Shown here: piece after piece, positions 7,288-15,633 of the stretch
How the letters are laid out: each line of letters starts with the position of its first letter
How positions within the stretch are numbered: the stretch's first letter is position 1
Assembly: GCF_002355375.1 (NCBI RefSeq)
Contig: NZ_AP017312.1
Location: 656,001 to 720,000 of the forward strand
DNA: 64,000 nucleotides
Reading direction: 5' to 3'
Origin: Aneurinibacillus soli
GTDB taxonomy: Bacteria > Bacillota > Bacilli > Aneurinibacillales > Aneurinibacillaceae
Translations under genes and position numbers: made by a program
Notes under the pieces: model-generated
The model's input: the letters and a program-made list of their open reading frames with translations, nothing else
Databases searched by the model: none
What the model was told of the DNA's origin: nothing

Positions 7288-8991
7288 ATGACATCTACAT
7301 TTTCAGGATTAGAAATAGGGAAGCTTGGCCTGTTTGCTCAGCAGACAGCGTTAAATACGACGGGACATAACATCTCCAATGCCAACACGGAAGGCTATAC
7401 AAGGCAACGGGTGAATATGGAGGCAATGCCAGCCTTCCCCTATCCGAGTGCGGTAAATAATCGTTCGGCAGGTCAGGTAGGAACTGGGGTGTGGGTCAGT
7501 AGCATCGAGCGATTGCGGACAGCGTTTCTTGATTTGCAGTTCCGGGGCGAGAATAAAAACGCTGGGGAATACGGGGCCCGTACAGATACGCTGGAAAAAA
7601 TCGAGAATATTTTAAATGAGCCGACAGACAGTGGTCTGCAGAAGACGATGGATGACTTCTGGGGTGCCTGGCAGCAGCTTTCGGCTAATCCAAAGGATAC
7701 ATCTGCACGAGAAGTGGTGCGCCAGAAGGCGACGACGATGACGGAGTCGTTTGCTTTTATTCAGCGTGAAATGATACAACAGCAGAACAATGTGAATGAA
7801 GACATCGGTACAAAGACGACAGAGATTCAGGGATATCTGGATACCGTTGCAAAATTGAACGCGCAAATCAATGATATTGTTCCACACGGTTATACTCCGA
7901 ATGACCTCTATGATCAGCGGGACCTGATTCTTGATAAGCTTTCGAAATCTATGGATATCGAAGTCAAGCCTGTTACGAACAATGGTAAAGATACCGGAAT
8001 GGTAGATGTATATATTAAGGGAACCAATGTCAACCTTGTAAGTGAGAAGGCGGCGAGTGTGGTAAAAGCAGAAGCATCTACGGCTGCCCCACCAAATAAT
8101 ACGTTACGTGACGGCACAACCACGAAACTGGATATTAACATTTACTGTGCGACACTGCGTTCAGGGACTACACCACCTCAGGCACCAGATCAATCGAATT
8201 TAGCGACGTGGACTCCAGCTAATCCTAATTATCAATTCTCGGAAGGCGGCGAGTTGAAGGGATTACTGGCATCACGGGATACGATTCTACCAGACTACAT
8301 GACGCGCATTAGTAATCTGGCTACTAAAATCGCAACAGAAGTAAATAAAGTCCATAAATCCGGTAAAGATCTGGATGGGAATCAGCAGGGGGGCGTAGAT
8401 TATGCACCGACGATTACCCCGATACCGCCTTCTACAAAGTCCGCACTCCCGTTCTTTGTAAGCAAACAGGCGTACGAAACCGCTAAAGTAGCTTCTCCAA
8501 CTAATCCTAATCCACACAATGACAATGATCCGACTACATGGAACTGGATGAACACCCCTCCGACGGGACCGGGGGATATGATCGTGAACCCGCTTATCAT
8601 GAAGTCCGTCAACAAAATCGCAGCTTCTGATCCAAACTCAGGAACAGGGGATAACAAGACGGCACTAGCCATCTATGCACTAAAAGAACAAACAAACATG
8701 GTTTTCGGTGGTGCTGGTGGTGAAACTGGATCGTTTGATAGTTATACCCGTAGTATCATTTCTAAGCTTGGAAGTGAGACGCGGGAAGCACAGCGTATGA
8801 AAACGAATGTGGAGTCTCTTACGTCCGAAGTGGATAATCGTCGTCAATCGGTTTCAGGTGTTTCGCTTGACGAAGAGATGTCCAATATGATCAAGTTCCA
8901 GCATTCGTACAGTGCATGCGCTCGCACGATTACCGCTATGGACGAAATGTTGGATCAAATTATAAATAAGATGGGACTAGTAGGTAGATAG
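7288..8991 (+). CDS. flgK: Flagellar hook-associated protein 1 FlgK
   Basis: 567 residues, somewhat longer than the roughly 500 of B. subtilis. The N-terminal D0 domain (STFSGLEIGKLGLFAQQTAL, NTTGHNISNANTEGYTRQRV) and the C-terminal D0 helix (VSLDEEMSNMIKFQHSYSAC, ending INKMGLVGR) are classic. The central region contains a proline/asparagine-rich insert (about residues 380-430, PTITPIPPSTKS ... PTNPNPHNDNDPTTW) that probably forms a surface domain. It is the first junction protein between hook and filament. It follows its chaperone gene flgN and precedes flgL with a 24-base gap. Confidence 0.97.
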   Translation: MTSTFSGLEIGKLGLFAQQTALNTTGHNISNANTEGYTRQRVNMEAMPAFPYPSAVNNRSAGQVGTGVWVSSIERLRTAFLDLQFRGENKNAGEYGARTDTLEKIENILNEPTDSGLQKTMDDFWGAWQQLSANPKDTSAREVVRQKATTMTESFAFIQREMIQQQNNVNEDIGTKTTEIQGYLDTVAKLNAQINDIVPHGYTPNDLYDQRDLILDKLSKSMDIEVKPVTNNGKDTGMVDVYIKGTNVNLVSEKAASVVKAEASTAAPPNNTLRDGTTTKLDINIYCATLRSGTTPPQAPDQSNLATWTPANPNYQFSEGGELKGLLASRDTILPDYMTRISNLATKIATEVNKVHKSGKDLDGNQQGGVDYAPTITPIPPSTKSALPFFVSKQAYETAKVASPTNPNPHNDNDPTTWNWMNTPPTGPGDMIVNPLIMKSVNKIAASDPNSGTGDNKTALAIYALKEQTNMVFGGAGGETGSFDSYTRSIISKLGSETREAQRMKTNVESLTSEVDNRRQSVSGVSLDEEMSNMIKFQHSYSACARTITAMDEMLDQIINKMGLVGR

Positions 8992-9015
8992 AGAGAATAG
9001 GAGGTTGATTGAGTT

Positions 9016-10377
9016 ATGCGTGTTACCCAAAATATGCTAAATAATACGATGATGCGTAATCTGAACAATAGCCTAAACCGCATGGATAAGCTGCAGAATA
9101 TGATGTCATCAGGCAAAAAAATCTCGAAGCCGTCTGACGATCCGGTTATTGCCAGTCGTGGCATGCTGTATCGCACGTCGATTGGAGAAAATGAACAGTT
9201 CAAGGAGAATACAGGGGCAGCAAACGATTGGATGACCGAAAGCGAAACAGCTGTAGGCGAAGTGGGAGATGTACTCTCGCGTGTAAAAGAGCTGATTACC
9301 CAGGCGTCTAACGATACGATTAATCAGGGTGACCGGGAGAAAATCCGCGATGAAATCATCCAGCTGCGCGACCATCTAGGCACAGTGGCAAATGCGACGT
9401 TGAATGGACGATATTTGTTTAACGGGACAAATACAGACCAGGCCCCATTTGCTAATGGTGTGTATGGCAGTACGAATAACGAGGATATCAATCTGGAAGT
9501 TTCACAAGGGATCAAGATGCCGATGAATGTGGATGGCATTCAGTTGTTTGGACAATCAAATCCAGGCGTTTCCAGTCTCACTGATTTCCAGTCTGCTTTG
9601 AGCCCGAGTGATAAAGCGGCTTATGACAAGGCAGGAGGAACCGATCTGTTTTCGATGATGAATACGCTCATCGAGAAGCTAAAACCATCGGAATATGCGA
9701 CAGATCAGTATGGTCGAACTCTCGCTGCTGACGCAACTGGAAGACCGATATTTGATGCATCTGGAAAATCTGAATTGTATGATCCGAATGACCATTTACA
9801 AACGAAGCTGAAGAATGAATCGTTTGTGCGAGGGGCAGAGGGTCAGCTTCTGGCAGCGGATAAGAACGGAGATCCAATTCTTGATCTCACAGATCCCACA
9901 AACCCGACAGTAAAAGTATATGATCCTACTGCTACTACTCCAATGCAATGGCCATTAAAGAAAAATACGAGCGGAAGCAAACTTTTAGCATACGATAAAA
10001 CTGATACAGCGGTTCCTAAAAGTATTGTCTTGTATGATCCAACAAGCACGAATCAAGTTCCACTTGTGGCGCCAGAAAACAAGATGGCTCCTGTTGCAGG
10101 AAAAGAATTATCCGGGTATCTCGATGTCATCCAGAAACATACAGACAACTTCCTGCAAGTACGAGCGGAGATCGGCTCCCGGATGAACCGTCTTCAACTC
10201 GTTCAGGATCGGCTCGATTCACAAAACGGGAACCTCAAAAACATGATGTCGAACGGCGAAGATGCAGACATGGCACAAGTCATCATGGATCTTCAGAACA
10301 ACGAAAACGTGCACAAGGCAGCTCTTGCCGCTGGTTCACGCATCATTCAGCCAACACTCCTCGACTTTCTTCGCTAG
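9016..10377 (+). CDS. flgL: Flagellar hook-associated protein 3 FlgL, enlarged
   Basis: 453 residues, against about 300 in B. subtilis. N-terminal flagellin-like D0/D1 (MRVTQNMLNNTMMRNLNNSL, MDKLQNMMSSGKKISKPSDDP) and C-terminal helix (DADMAQVIMDLQNNENVHKAAL) are typical. The extra length is an insert at about residues 225-360 that reads as three degenerate repeats of about 45 residues, each with an LLAxD motif followed by a YDP motif. FlgL forms the junction ring on which the FliD-capped filament grows. Preceded by AGGAGG; probably co-transcribed with flgK and the yviE-like gene. Confidence 0.95.
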   Translation: MRVTQNMLNNTMMRNLNNSLNRMDKLQNMMSSGKKISKPSDDPVIASRGMLYRTSIGENEQFKENTGAANDWMTESETAVGEVGDVLSRVKELITQASNDTINQGDREKIRDEIIQLRDHLGTVANATLNGRYLFNGTNTDQAPFANGVYGSTNNEDINLEVSQGIKMPMNVDGIQLFGQSNPGVSSLTDFQSALSPSDKAAYDKAGGTDLFSMMNTLIEKLKPSEYATDQYGRTLAADATGRPIFDASGKSELYDPNDHLQTKLKNESFVRGAEGQLLAADKNGDPILDLTDPTNPTVKVYDPTATTPMQWPLKKNTSGSKLLAYDKTDTAVPKSIVLYDPTSTNQVPLVAPENKMAPVAGKELSGYLDVIQKHTDNFLQVRAEIGSRMNRLQLVQDRLDSQNGNLKNMMSNGEDADMAQVIMDLQNNENVHKAALAAGSRIIQPTLLDFLR

Positions 10378-10390
10378 GGGGGAATAGCTT

Positions 10391-10966
10391 GTGAATCTGG
10401 AGCGGCTTGATATTACACAGATGTTTACGAAGTTGTCCTGGGATGTCCAGCGTCCGACGTACACATTTGAACCTGCAAAAACGGACGTTCAAATTGAAAA
10501 AAGCCCGGCAGAAGTTATCATCAAGCGTACTCAACCGAGACTCATCATCGACCAAAGTCAATGCTGGGCCGACATGAATTGCAAGCATATTTTTCAACGA
10601 GTAAGAGATGAAGCAGAAGATGGAAAACAAGCCTTTTTTACCTATCTCAGTACGGTAACGACTGAAGGAAGGCGAATCGGTGCAATCGAAAACAAAGAAA
10701 ATCCAATTAAAAATTTAGCACGTGAAAAATCACTTGCTCCTAAATATCAGTTCACGTACGGTAACGTTCCAAAAAACTTTTCGCTCAAATTTGAAATTAT
10801 TCCTGGCGAGACGCATGTGGATTGGACGGAAAGCAAGATGAAAGTCGATTTCCCTTCTCATCCGTATCATCATCAGTATGAACAGGGGAGACTTTCGTAT
10901 TACATCCAGAAACAGAATCAGTTACACATTCAGGTCATTGGCGGCACGATTGATCGAGTTCAGTAA
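10391..10966 (+). CDS. yviE: YviE-like protein (DUF6470 type)
   Basis: 191 residues with a GTG start after AGGGGGG. The position, between flgL and fliW, is that of B. subtilis yviE, and the sequence has the family features: an N-terminal DIxxMFTKLSWD-like segment, a PAEVIIKRTQPRLIIDQSQCWADM strand pair resembling 'internal ligand' repeats, and a C-terminal basic/aromatic region. No enzyme motif is seen and the function in B. subtilis is unknown. Operonic position suggests a late flagellar accessory role. Confidence 0.8.
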   Translation: MNLERLDITQMFTKLSWDVQRPTYTFEPAKTDVQIEKSPAEVIIKRTQPRLIIDQSQCWADMNCKHIFQRVRDEAEDGKQAFFTYLSTVTTEGRRIGAIENKENPIKNLAREKSLAPKYQFTYGNVPKNFSLKFEIIPGETHVDWTESKMKVDFPSHPYHHQYEQGRLSYYIQKQNQLHIQVIGGTIDRVQ

Positions 10967-11003
10967 GCAGGGGATCGCCCTCTGATAAAGGAGTTTGCAT
11001 ACT

Positions 11004-11459
11004 ATGTCATTCACAATCACATCTAGTCTATTTGGTGAAGTCGATTACACAGCAGACGAAGTGTATTCATTTGAAACTGGCCTTCCAGGCTTCCCGGAGC
11101 ACAAACAATTCTTACTGCTTAAAATCGAAGACAGTCCGTTTACTGTACTGCATGCCATTGATGAAGATTTGTACTTTATCTTACTTGATCCGTTCTCTTT
11201 CTTTTCCGACTATGAATTCGCGCTTCCAGAACACGTCATACATCAACTCAGCATTGAGCAGCGGGAGCATGTAGCCTGCTATTCCATTGTGGTGCTTCGT
11301 GACCCGCTGCATGACTCTACAGCCAACATGGCTGCCCCTGTTGTATTGAATACCGCCAATCGCAAAGGAATGCAGCTTGTATTAGAAAAAACACCGTATT
11401 CTGTGAAGCAGCCTGTTTTTGCGGTGGACAGCCAGGAGAAGATAAGATGCTTGTATTAG
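11004..11459 (+). CDS. fliW: Flagellar assembly factor FliW
   Basis: 151-residue FliW, start ATG at 11004 with AAGGAG eleven bases before; a TTG at 10995 sits too close to that site. The beta-barrel motifs [54 protein letters not shown] and the ending [11 protein letters not shown] match the family. FliW binds either flagellin or CsrA: when flagellin is exported, FliW is released and sequesters CsrA, relieving repression of hag. It overlaps csrA by 13 bases, the usual coupled arrangement. Confidence 0.96.
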   Translation: MSFTITSSLFGEVDYTADEVYSFETGLPGFPEHKQFLLLKIEDSPFTVLHAIDEDLYFILLDPFSFFSDYEFALPEHVIHQLSIEQREHVACYSIVVLRDPLHDSTANMAAPVVLNTANRKGMQLVLEKTPYSVKQPVFAVDSQEKIRCLY

Positions 11460-11719
11460 GACGAAAAGCAGGTGAATCGATTATCATCGGGGATTCGATT
11501 ACGGTGAAAATTGTAAGTGTCGATGGAGATCATGTCAAAATTGGGATTGAAGCCCCACGTCACGTCCAGATTCACCGCCAGGAAATCTATGAGACGATCC
11601 AGCAGGAAAATCAGCTGGCTGGCTCTACCAAACCGAATATGCCCCTGGAACGTCTCCGTCAGCTGGGTCTTGATGCGACAAAAGGTGACAAACATATGAA
11701 AATCGAAAAAAAAGAATAA
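11447..11719 (+). CDS. csrA: Translational repressor CsrA
   Basis: 90-residue CsrA. The core [48 protein letters not shown] (given for position only: residues 1-20 [20 protein letters not shown]) is canonical; the C-terminal extension has a helix typical of Firmicute CsrA proteins that bind FliW. It represses hag translation by covering the ribosome site. A matching target hairpin is present in the hag leader at 11786-11803. A sigma-D promoter for hag begins only 19 bases downstream of the csrA stop. Confidence 0.96.
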   Translation: MLVLGRKAGESIIIGDSITVKIVSVDGDHVKIGIEAPRHVQIHRQEIYETIQQENQLAGSTKPNMPLERLRQLGLDATKGDKHMKIEKKE

Positions 11720-11737
11720 AAATTTCTGTTAGAACTA

Positions 11738-11764
11738 TAAACAGTAAGAGATTCAATCCGATAC
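11738..11764 (+). promoter_or_regulatory. Sigma-D promoter of hag
   Basis: TAAA (11738-11741), exact 15-base spacer, TCCGATAC (11757-11764). Consensus TAAA-N15-GCCGATAT. Predicted start near 11771 leaves a leader of about 58 bases containing the CsrA-type hairpin. Confidence 0.8.
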
Positions 11765-11785
11765 CTTAAGTGTAAGGAACAATAA

Positions 11786-11820
11786 GCGGACATGGACGTC
11801 TGCGAAACAATCAGGGAGGA
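11786..11820 (+). promoter_or_regulatory. CsrA-type binding sites in hag leader
   Basis: GCGGAC (11786-11791) pairs with GTCTGC (11798-11803), presenting ATGGAC as a hexaloop with GGA inside, the classic CsrA recognition geometry (ACAxGGAxGU context: ACATGGACGT). A second GGA lies in the ribosome site AGGGAGGA (11813-11820). This mirrors the two-site hag leader (BS1/BS2) of B. subtilis, where CsrA bridging blocks translation. Confidence 0.72.
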
Positions 11821-11828
11821 ATTTTATT

Positions 11829-13496
11829 ATGATTATCAATCACAATATGTTGGCACAGAACTCTTACCGTCAATTAGGTATCAATAATGCTAACACAGCA
11901 AAATCCACAGAGAAATTGGCTTCTGGTCTTCGCATCAACCGTGCAGGCGATGATGCTGCAGGTCTGGCAATCTCTGAAAAAATGCGCGGTCAGATCCGTG
12001 GTCTCGACCAAGCTAGCCGTAATGCCCAAGATGGTATTTCTATGGCTCAAACAGCTGAGGGTGCATTGAACGAGACACACAGCATCCTTCAACGTATGCG
12101 TGAATTAGCTACACAATCTGCAAACGGTACGAACACTAACGATGACCGTGGAGCGATTCAGGATGAAATGAATCAGCTGACTTCTGAAGTTAACCGTATT
12201 GGTAACACAACTGAGTTCAATACGCAAAAACTTCTGAACGGTGGCATGGCTTCAACTGATGGAGCAAAAATTACGAAAGCAACAAGTGCAACGGTTACCG
12301 CTGCAGGTACAGTAACTGCAGCTACATCTAATGCTAGTATTATTGTTGATGGTAGAACTTTTGATGTTTCGGGGATTGTTGTTGCAGGCACTACTGATGC
12401 TGATGCGAAAGCGGCGGCATCAGCACTTGGAGATAAAACATCAGGTGGGGTTAAACTCTCTGAGGTAGTAGACATTAAAACTGATGGCGCTGGAAAATTA
12501 GTTTTTACTGCTAAATCACAAGGCCCATCAAGTTCAATTAGCTTTAGTGCTGATGATGCGGCACTTGGTATTACTGCTGTTAGTGATAAGGCTACTGGTA
12601 CTCCGACTACAATGGAGCGTGCAGGTCTTCAAGCTACAAATGCATTAGGAAAAGCTGCCGATACCACTATTAATGCTGGAGATACAATTAAAATCACAGT
12701 AGGTAATGATAGTGCGGTTACTGTTAATCTAAACACTGGTACAGCTAATAAAACATACAAAACATTCTCAGGTGTAGACCAAAATGAAAAAAATGCAGCT
12801 ATGGCTGACGTAATTCGTGACGTTAACGCTGCTTTACAAGATGCAGGTTTAGGCGGAAAAGTAACTGCATCTCTTTCTAAGGATAATGAACTTCAGTTTA
12901 TCTCTGAGACAGGTAAAGATATTTCTGTAGCAAATGGAACAGGTACACCTCTTACTGCACTAGGTACTGGATTTGGTGCTGTTAAAAATGTAGAGCAAGT
13001 AGTTGGAGCAGGTGCACAAGGTCCTGGATTTAAAACTACTTTCCAAATTGGTGCGAATACTGGACAAAGCATGGCATTACAACTAAATGATATGCGTGCA
13101 AATGCACTTGGTATTACAGGAAATGCAGGTCAAAAAGGCTTCACTTCTGCTAACGGTGTAACTAACGGAACAACAGATGTTAAAGGTGAAGCAGCTCTGA
13201 ATGTAATGACAAAAGAAGATGCGTCTAATTCAATTACAGCGGTTGACAACGCAATCAAAAAGGTTTCTGATGAGCGTGCAAAATTGGGTGCTGTTCAAAA
13301 CCGTTTAGAGCACACAATCAACAACTTGAACACTTCTTCTGAAAACTTAACTTCTGCTGAATCTCGTATCCGTGATACAGATATGGCGAAAACAGTTATG
13401 GAAAACACAAAAAATGGTATCCTTGCTCAGGCTGCTCAAGCAATGCTTGCACAAGCGAACCAAGCACCACAACAAGTACTTCAATTACTCCGTTAA
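11829..13496 (+). CDS. hag: Flagellin (major filament protein)
   Basis: 555-residue flagellin, roughly twice the B. subtilis Hag length. Conserved N-terminal D0/D1 ([40 protein letters not shown]) and C-terminal D1/D0 (NAIKKVSDERAKLGAVQNRL, LTSAESRIRDTDMAKTVMEN, ending QQVLQLLR) flank a large Thr/Ala/Gly-rich variable domain (about residues 140-440) of visibly lower GC content than its flanks. It has its own sigma-D promoter and a CsrA-controlled leader, and is followed by a strong terminator. It assembles the filament after export with FliS as chaperone. Confidence 0.97.
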   Translation: MIINHNMLAQNSYRQLGINNANTAKSTEKLASGLRINRAGDDAAGLAISEKMRGQIRGLDQASRNAQDGISMAQTAEGALNETHSILQRMRELATQSANGTNTNDDRGAIQDEMNQLTSEVNRIGNTTEFNTQKLLNGGMASTDGAKITKATSATVTAAGTVTAATSNASIIVDGRTFDVSGIVVAGTTDADAKAAASALGDKTSGGVKLSEVVDIKTDGAGKLVFTAKSQGPSSSISFSADDAALGITAVSDKATGTPTTMERAGLQATNALGKAADTTINAGDTIKITVGNDSAVTVNLNTGTANKTYKTFSGVDQNEKNAAMADVIRDVNAALQDAGLGGKVTASLSKDNELQFISETGKDISVANGTGTPLTALGTGFGAVKNVEQVVGAGAQGPGFKTTFQIGANTGQSMALQLNDMRANALGITGNAGQKGFTSANGVTNGTTDVKGEAALNVMTKEDASNSITAVDNAIKKVSDERAKLGAVQNRLEHTINNLNTSSENLTSAESRIRDTDMAKTVMENTKNGILAQAAQAMLAQANQAPQQVLQLLR

Positions 13497-13515
13497 TTTT
13501 AGCGGTAGGTATAAG

Positions 13516-13549
13516 AGAGGCTCTGGCTCTGCTGGAGTCTCTTTTTTTT
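13516..13549 (+). terminator. Intrinsic terminator of hag
   Basis: Arms AGAGGCTC (13516-13523) and GAGTCTCT (13535-13542) with one G-T pair, an 11-base loop and a run of eight T. Read-through would feed the genes downstream. Confidence 0.88.
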
Positions 13550-13578
13550 ACTTGCTGCATGAAAGAGAGGAACACAAC

Positions 13579-13947
13579 GTGGAAAAATATATGGATGTAA
13601 TGAAACAAACAGTGGAACTTTCAGAGACGATGAGTGAAGCTCTGGAACATATTAAAATCCGAGTAAATGAAGGGAATATAGAAAGTACCATTCAGTTGGT
13701 TGATGATACGATGATTGCTTTTTCTACTATTGTAAAAAGTATGCAGAGATTTTTATATAAACTCCCGCCTAATCAGATTGAAGAGCATACAGACATGCTT
13801 GTAAAAGGGTTCCAGGTGCTTACGACGGCGTATGAGCAGGGACAGAGTGGAAAGATACTGGAGGTATTACAGTTTACTATACTGCCAGCGTATAAGAAGT
13901 GGAGCAGTGAGTTAGAGAAGCATTTACAGTCGTATATCGTGTCATAA
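13579..13947 (+). CDS. Helical protein downstream of hag, unknown function
   Basis: 122 residues from GTG at 13579, eight bases after AGAGAGG; the open frame extends upstream through hag in another frame and that part is not real. The sequence is mostly amphipathic helix (MKQTVELSETMSEALEHIKI, VDDTMIAFSTIVKSMQRFLY, GKILEVLQFTILPAYKKWSS), reminiscent of small helical proteins found next to flagellin genes in Brevibacillus/Paenibacillus relatives; I cannot name a family with certainty. No promoter was seen between it and the hag terminator, so it probably depends on read-through. A terminator follows immediately. Confidence 0.72.
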   Translation: MEKYMDVMKQTVELSETMSEALEHIKIRVNEGNIESTIQLVDDTMIAFSTIVKSMQRFLYKLPPNQIEEHTDMLVKGFQVLTTAYEQGQSGKILEVLQFTILPAYKKWSSELEKHLQSYIVS

Positions 13948-13955
13948 AACAAGAG

Positions 13956-13984
13956 ACCGTGCAAAAAGATTGTACGGTTTTTTT
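13956..13984 (+). terminator. Intrinsic terminator
   Basis: ACCGTGCAA (13956-13964) pairs with TTGTACGGT (13970-13978), followed by a run of seven T. It lies only 20 bases before the start of the channel-like gene. Confidence 0.82.
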
Positions 13985-14003
13985 ACAATCAGGAGAGATA
14001 GAA

Positions 14004-14777
14004 ATGGGACAGGATTCAAAGATTCTTTCAGCATGGGGGCGTATCTTTGGCTGGCTGCGATGGATATCGGTATTTCAGTATGTACGAATGATTCCCCTGT
14101 TTAAAGGCTCATACGGCTTTGTAGAAGCCTGGGTTATCGGTAATTTAATCGCTTCGATGACTTCTTATGGTTTAGCTTTGTATAATAAATCAGTTCCTTC
14201 TTTGGCTATTTATTTTATTATGGCGTATGGGTTTATTCGAGTATTTGAAGTGACGGTATATCAGGTCAATGTGCTGCTTTTTGATCCGTACCAAACAGAA
14301 AACTATGCGGTGAAAAGCTATCGACGGTTGGTGATTTTACTCTTACATAATTATGTGGAAGTCATTATCTGGTTTGCCGCTGCCTATGTATGGTTGGCGA
14401 ATCTGGGGAAAGCGGTTATCCCGCTTGAAGCGATGACAACGCCTTTTGGCACGTTTATGTACAGCTTTTTAACAATGGTTGGGTTTGGCTCGAATAGTAT
14501 CAATACAGATATGCTGAAGAACATTACAATCTGGCATTCCGTCCTTGTAGTGCAGGCCATTATCGGCTTATTCATGACACTGATTTGTCTGGCTCGATTT
14601 GTTAGTCTGCTCCCGGCCCCGGATACGATGAACCCACAGGAGCAAAAAGCGGAAGCAAAAGAGCTTCAGCAGGAACTAGCATTAGTAAATGAGCAATTAG
14701 CAGAGGTAAGAGAAATCATCTGCGAGATAAAAGAAAAACAGCAGAGAGAAGAACAAGGGGAACTGATTCGGATATAA
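14004..14777 (+). CDS. Ion-channel-like membrane protein with C-terminal coiled coil
   Basis: 257 residues from ATG 14004, preceded by AGGAGAGA. Four to five hydrophobic segments occupy about residues 30-205. Between the last two sits YSFLTMVGFGSN (T157-S163), which matches the pore helix and selectivity filter of potassium channels (T-x-V-G-Y/F-G-D) except that the final aspartate is serine. The last 50 residues are a charged heptad-like coiled coil (KAEAKELQQELALVNEQLAE), suggesting oligomerisation or partner binding. Placed between hag and flaG, it may link ion flux to motility, but that is inference; the channel assignment rests on the filter motif and topology. Confidence 0.65.
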   Translation: MGQDSKILSAWGRIFGWLRWISVFQYVRMIPLFKGSYGFVEAWVIGNLIASMTSYGLALYNKSVPSLAIYFIMAYGFIRVFEVTVYQVNVLLFDPYQTENYAVKSYRRLVILLLHNYVEVIIWFAAAYVWLANLGKAVIPLEAMTTPFGTFMYSFLTMVGFGSNSINTDMLKNITIWHSVLVVQAIIGLFMTLICLARFVSLLPAPDTMNPQEQKAEAKELQQELALVNEQLAEVREIICEIKEKQQREEQGELIRI

Positions 14778-14810
14778 ACAGGTGCAGGACCGATAGGAAG
14801 GGTGTTCGTT

Positions 14811-15080
14811 ATGGACAGGAAGTATACGGACAATCAGACAGTGCAGCATCGCATAGACAACGAAGAAGAATGCTTTCTGCGTGAGCAACTTGTATGGGTG
14901 AAAGAGCGTATGGATGTGTTGGATCTGATCGAAGCAAAGCTGAAGCGGGTACGAACGCTTGTCTGCTATGTGGTAGAACATAAGCTAACCGAAGAAGAAG
15001 CAGCTGACATGCAAGTGGAAGTGGATGATTTACTTCGAGAGATTGCGCTGTTGAGTCAAGAAGAGGATGTATATCATTAA
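14811..15080 (+). CDS. Small coiled-coil protein, unknown function
   Basis: 89 residues, start ATG at 14811 eight bases after AGGAAGGG. Highly charged and helical throughout (ECFLREQLVWVKERMDVLDL, EAADMQVEVDDLLREIALLS), without signal peptide or membrane segment. It follows the channel-like gene by 33 bases and ends before a terminator, so the two are probably co-transcribed and may act together. No family recognised. Confidence 0.6.
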   Translation: MDRKYTDNQTVQHRIDNEEECFLREQLVWVKERMDVLDLIEAKLKRVRTLVCYVVEHKLTEEEAADMQVEVDDLLREIALLSQEEDVYH

Positions 15081-15108
15081 CCATACTGTACATATATAAG
15101 AGGGGTTG

Positions 15109-15134
15109 GCCGTCATGAAACGACGGCTTTTTTG
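15109..15134 (+). terminator. Intrinsic terminator
   Basis: GCCGTC (15109-15114) pairs with GACGGC (15122-15127) around a seven-base loop, followed by a T run. Confidence 0.8.
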
Positions 15135-15161
15135 TTATCCGTATGTTTTATCTGGATACAT

Positions 15162-15189
15162 TAATAAATTTGATTTTGTGTTCCGATAG
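15162..15189 (+). promoter_or_regulatory. Probable sigma-D promoter of flaG-fliD-fliS-fliT
   Basis: TCCGATAG at 15182-15189 is the same -10 core seen upstream of hag and of the FliK-like gene. The -35 is uncertain: TAAA at 15165-15168 is only 13 bases away, TAAT at 15162-15165 is 16 bases away. Confidence 0.5.
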
Positions 15190-15224
15190 TATAAGTAATA
15201 GTGAAAGACTGGGAGGTATGGTAA

Positions 15225-15620
15225 ATGAGCGATGTAAGAATGAGTGATAGTTCTTTTCTTCCAGGTAATACAAACTTTTACGAAGTAAAATCTGCTTCAG
15301 GGCCCCAGGGAAGTACAGGTAATAATGGTGTGAACCCAGATCAGTCGATTACGGATAAGTCGGGACAGCAGCTGCCAAAACAACCAGATCAAATGAGTGA
15401 AAAAGACCGGGAAAAATTGAAAGAGCAAGCTAACAAGCTTTTTGAAGCATTGGACACCGGTTTAGCTTTGAAATTCCATGAAAAGAGTGGAAAGTGGTAC
15501 GCTGTTATTGAGAACAAAATCACACATGACGTTATCAAGGAAGTTCCCCCGCAATACATGCTGGATTTAGAAGTGAAATTACGGGATATGATCGGATTAT
15601 TCCTGGATAAAAAATTATAA
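15225..15620 (+). CDS. flaG: Flagellar protein FlaG
   Basis: 131 residues, FlaG/YvyC family. The C-terminal half carries the family signature (LKFHEKSGKWYAVIENKITH, DVIKEVPPQYMLDLEVKLRD, MIGLFLDKKL); the N-terminal half is Gly/Asn/Gln-rich and probably disordered. Ribosome site GGGAGGTATGG. FlaG influences filament length in several species. First gene of flaG-fliD-fliS-fliT-like, with a sigma-D-like -10 upstream. Confidence 0.92.
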   Translation: MSDVRMSDSSFLPGNTNFYEVKSASGPQGSTGNNGVNPDQSITDKSGQQLPKQPDQMSEKDREKLKEQANKLFEALDTGLALKFHEKSGKWYAVIENKITHDVIKEVPPQYMLDLEVKLRDMIGLFLDKKL

Positions 15621-15633
15621 AGGAGAGATCGAA

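Noticed and set aside
12240-13150. Horizontal transfer of the flagellin variable domain, suggested by lower GC
   Set aside because: Variable domains of flagellins commonly differ in composition; sequence alone does not show transfer.
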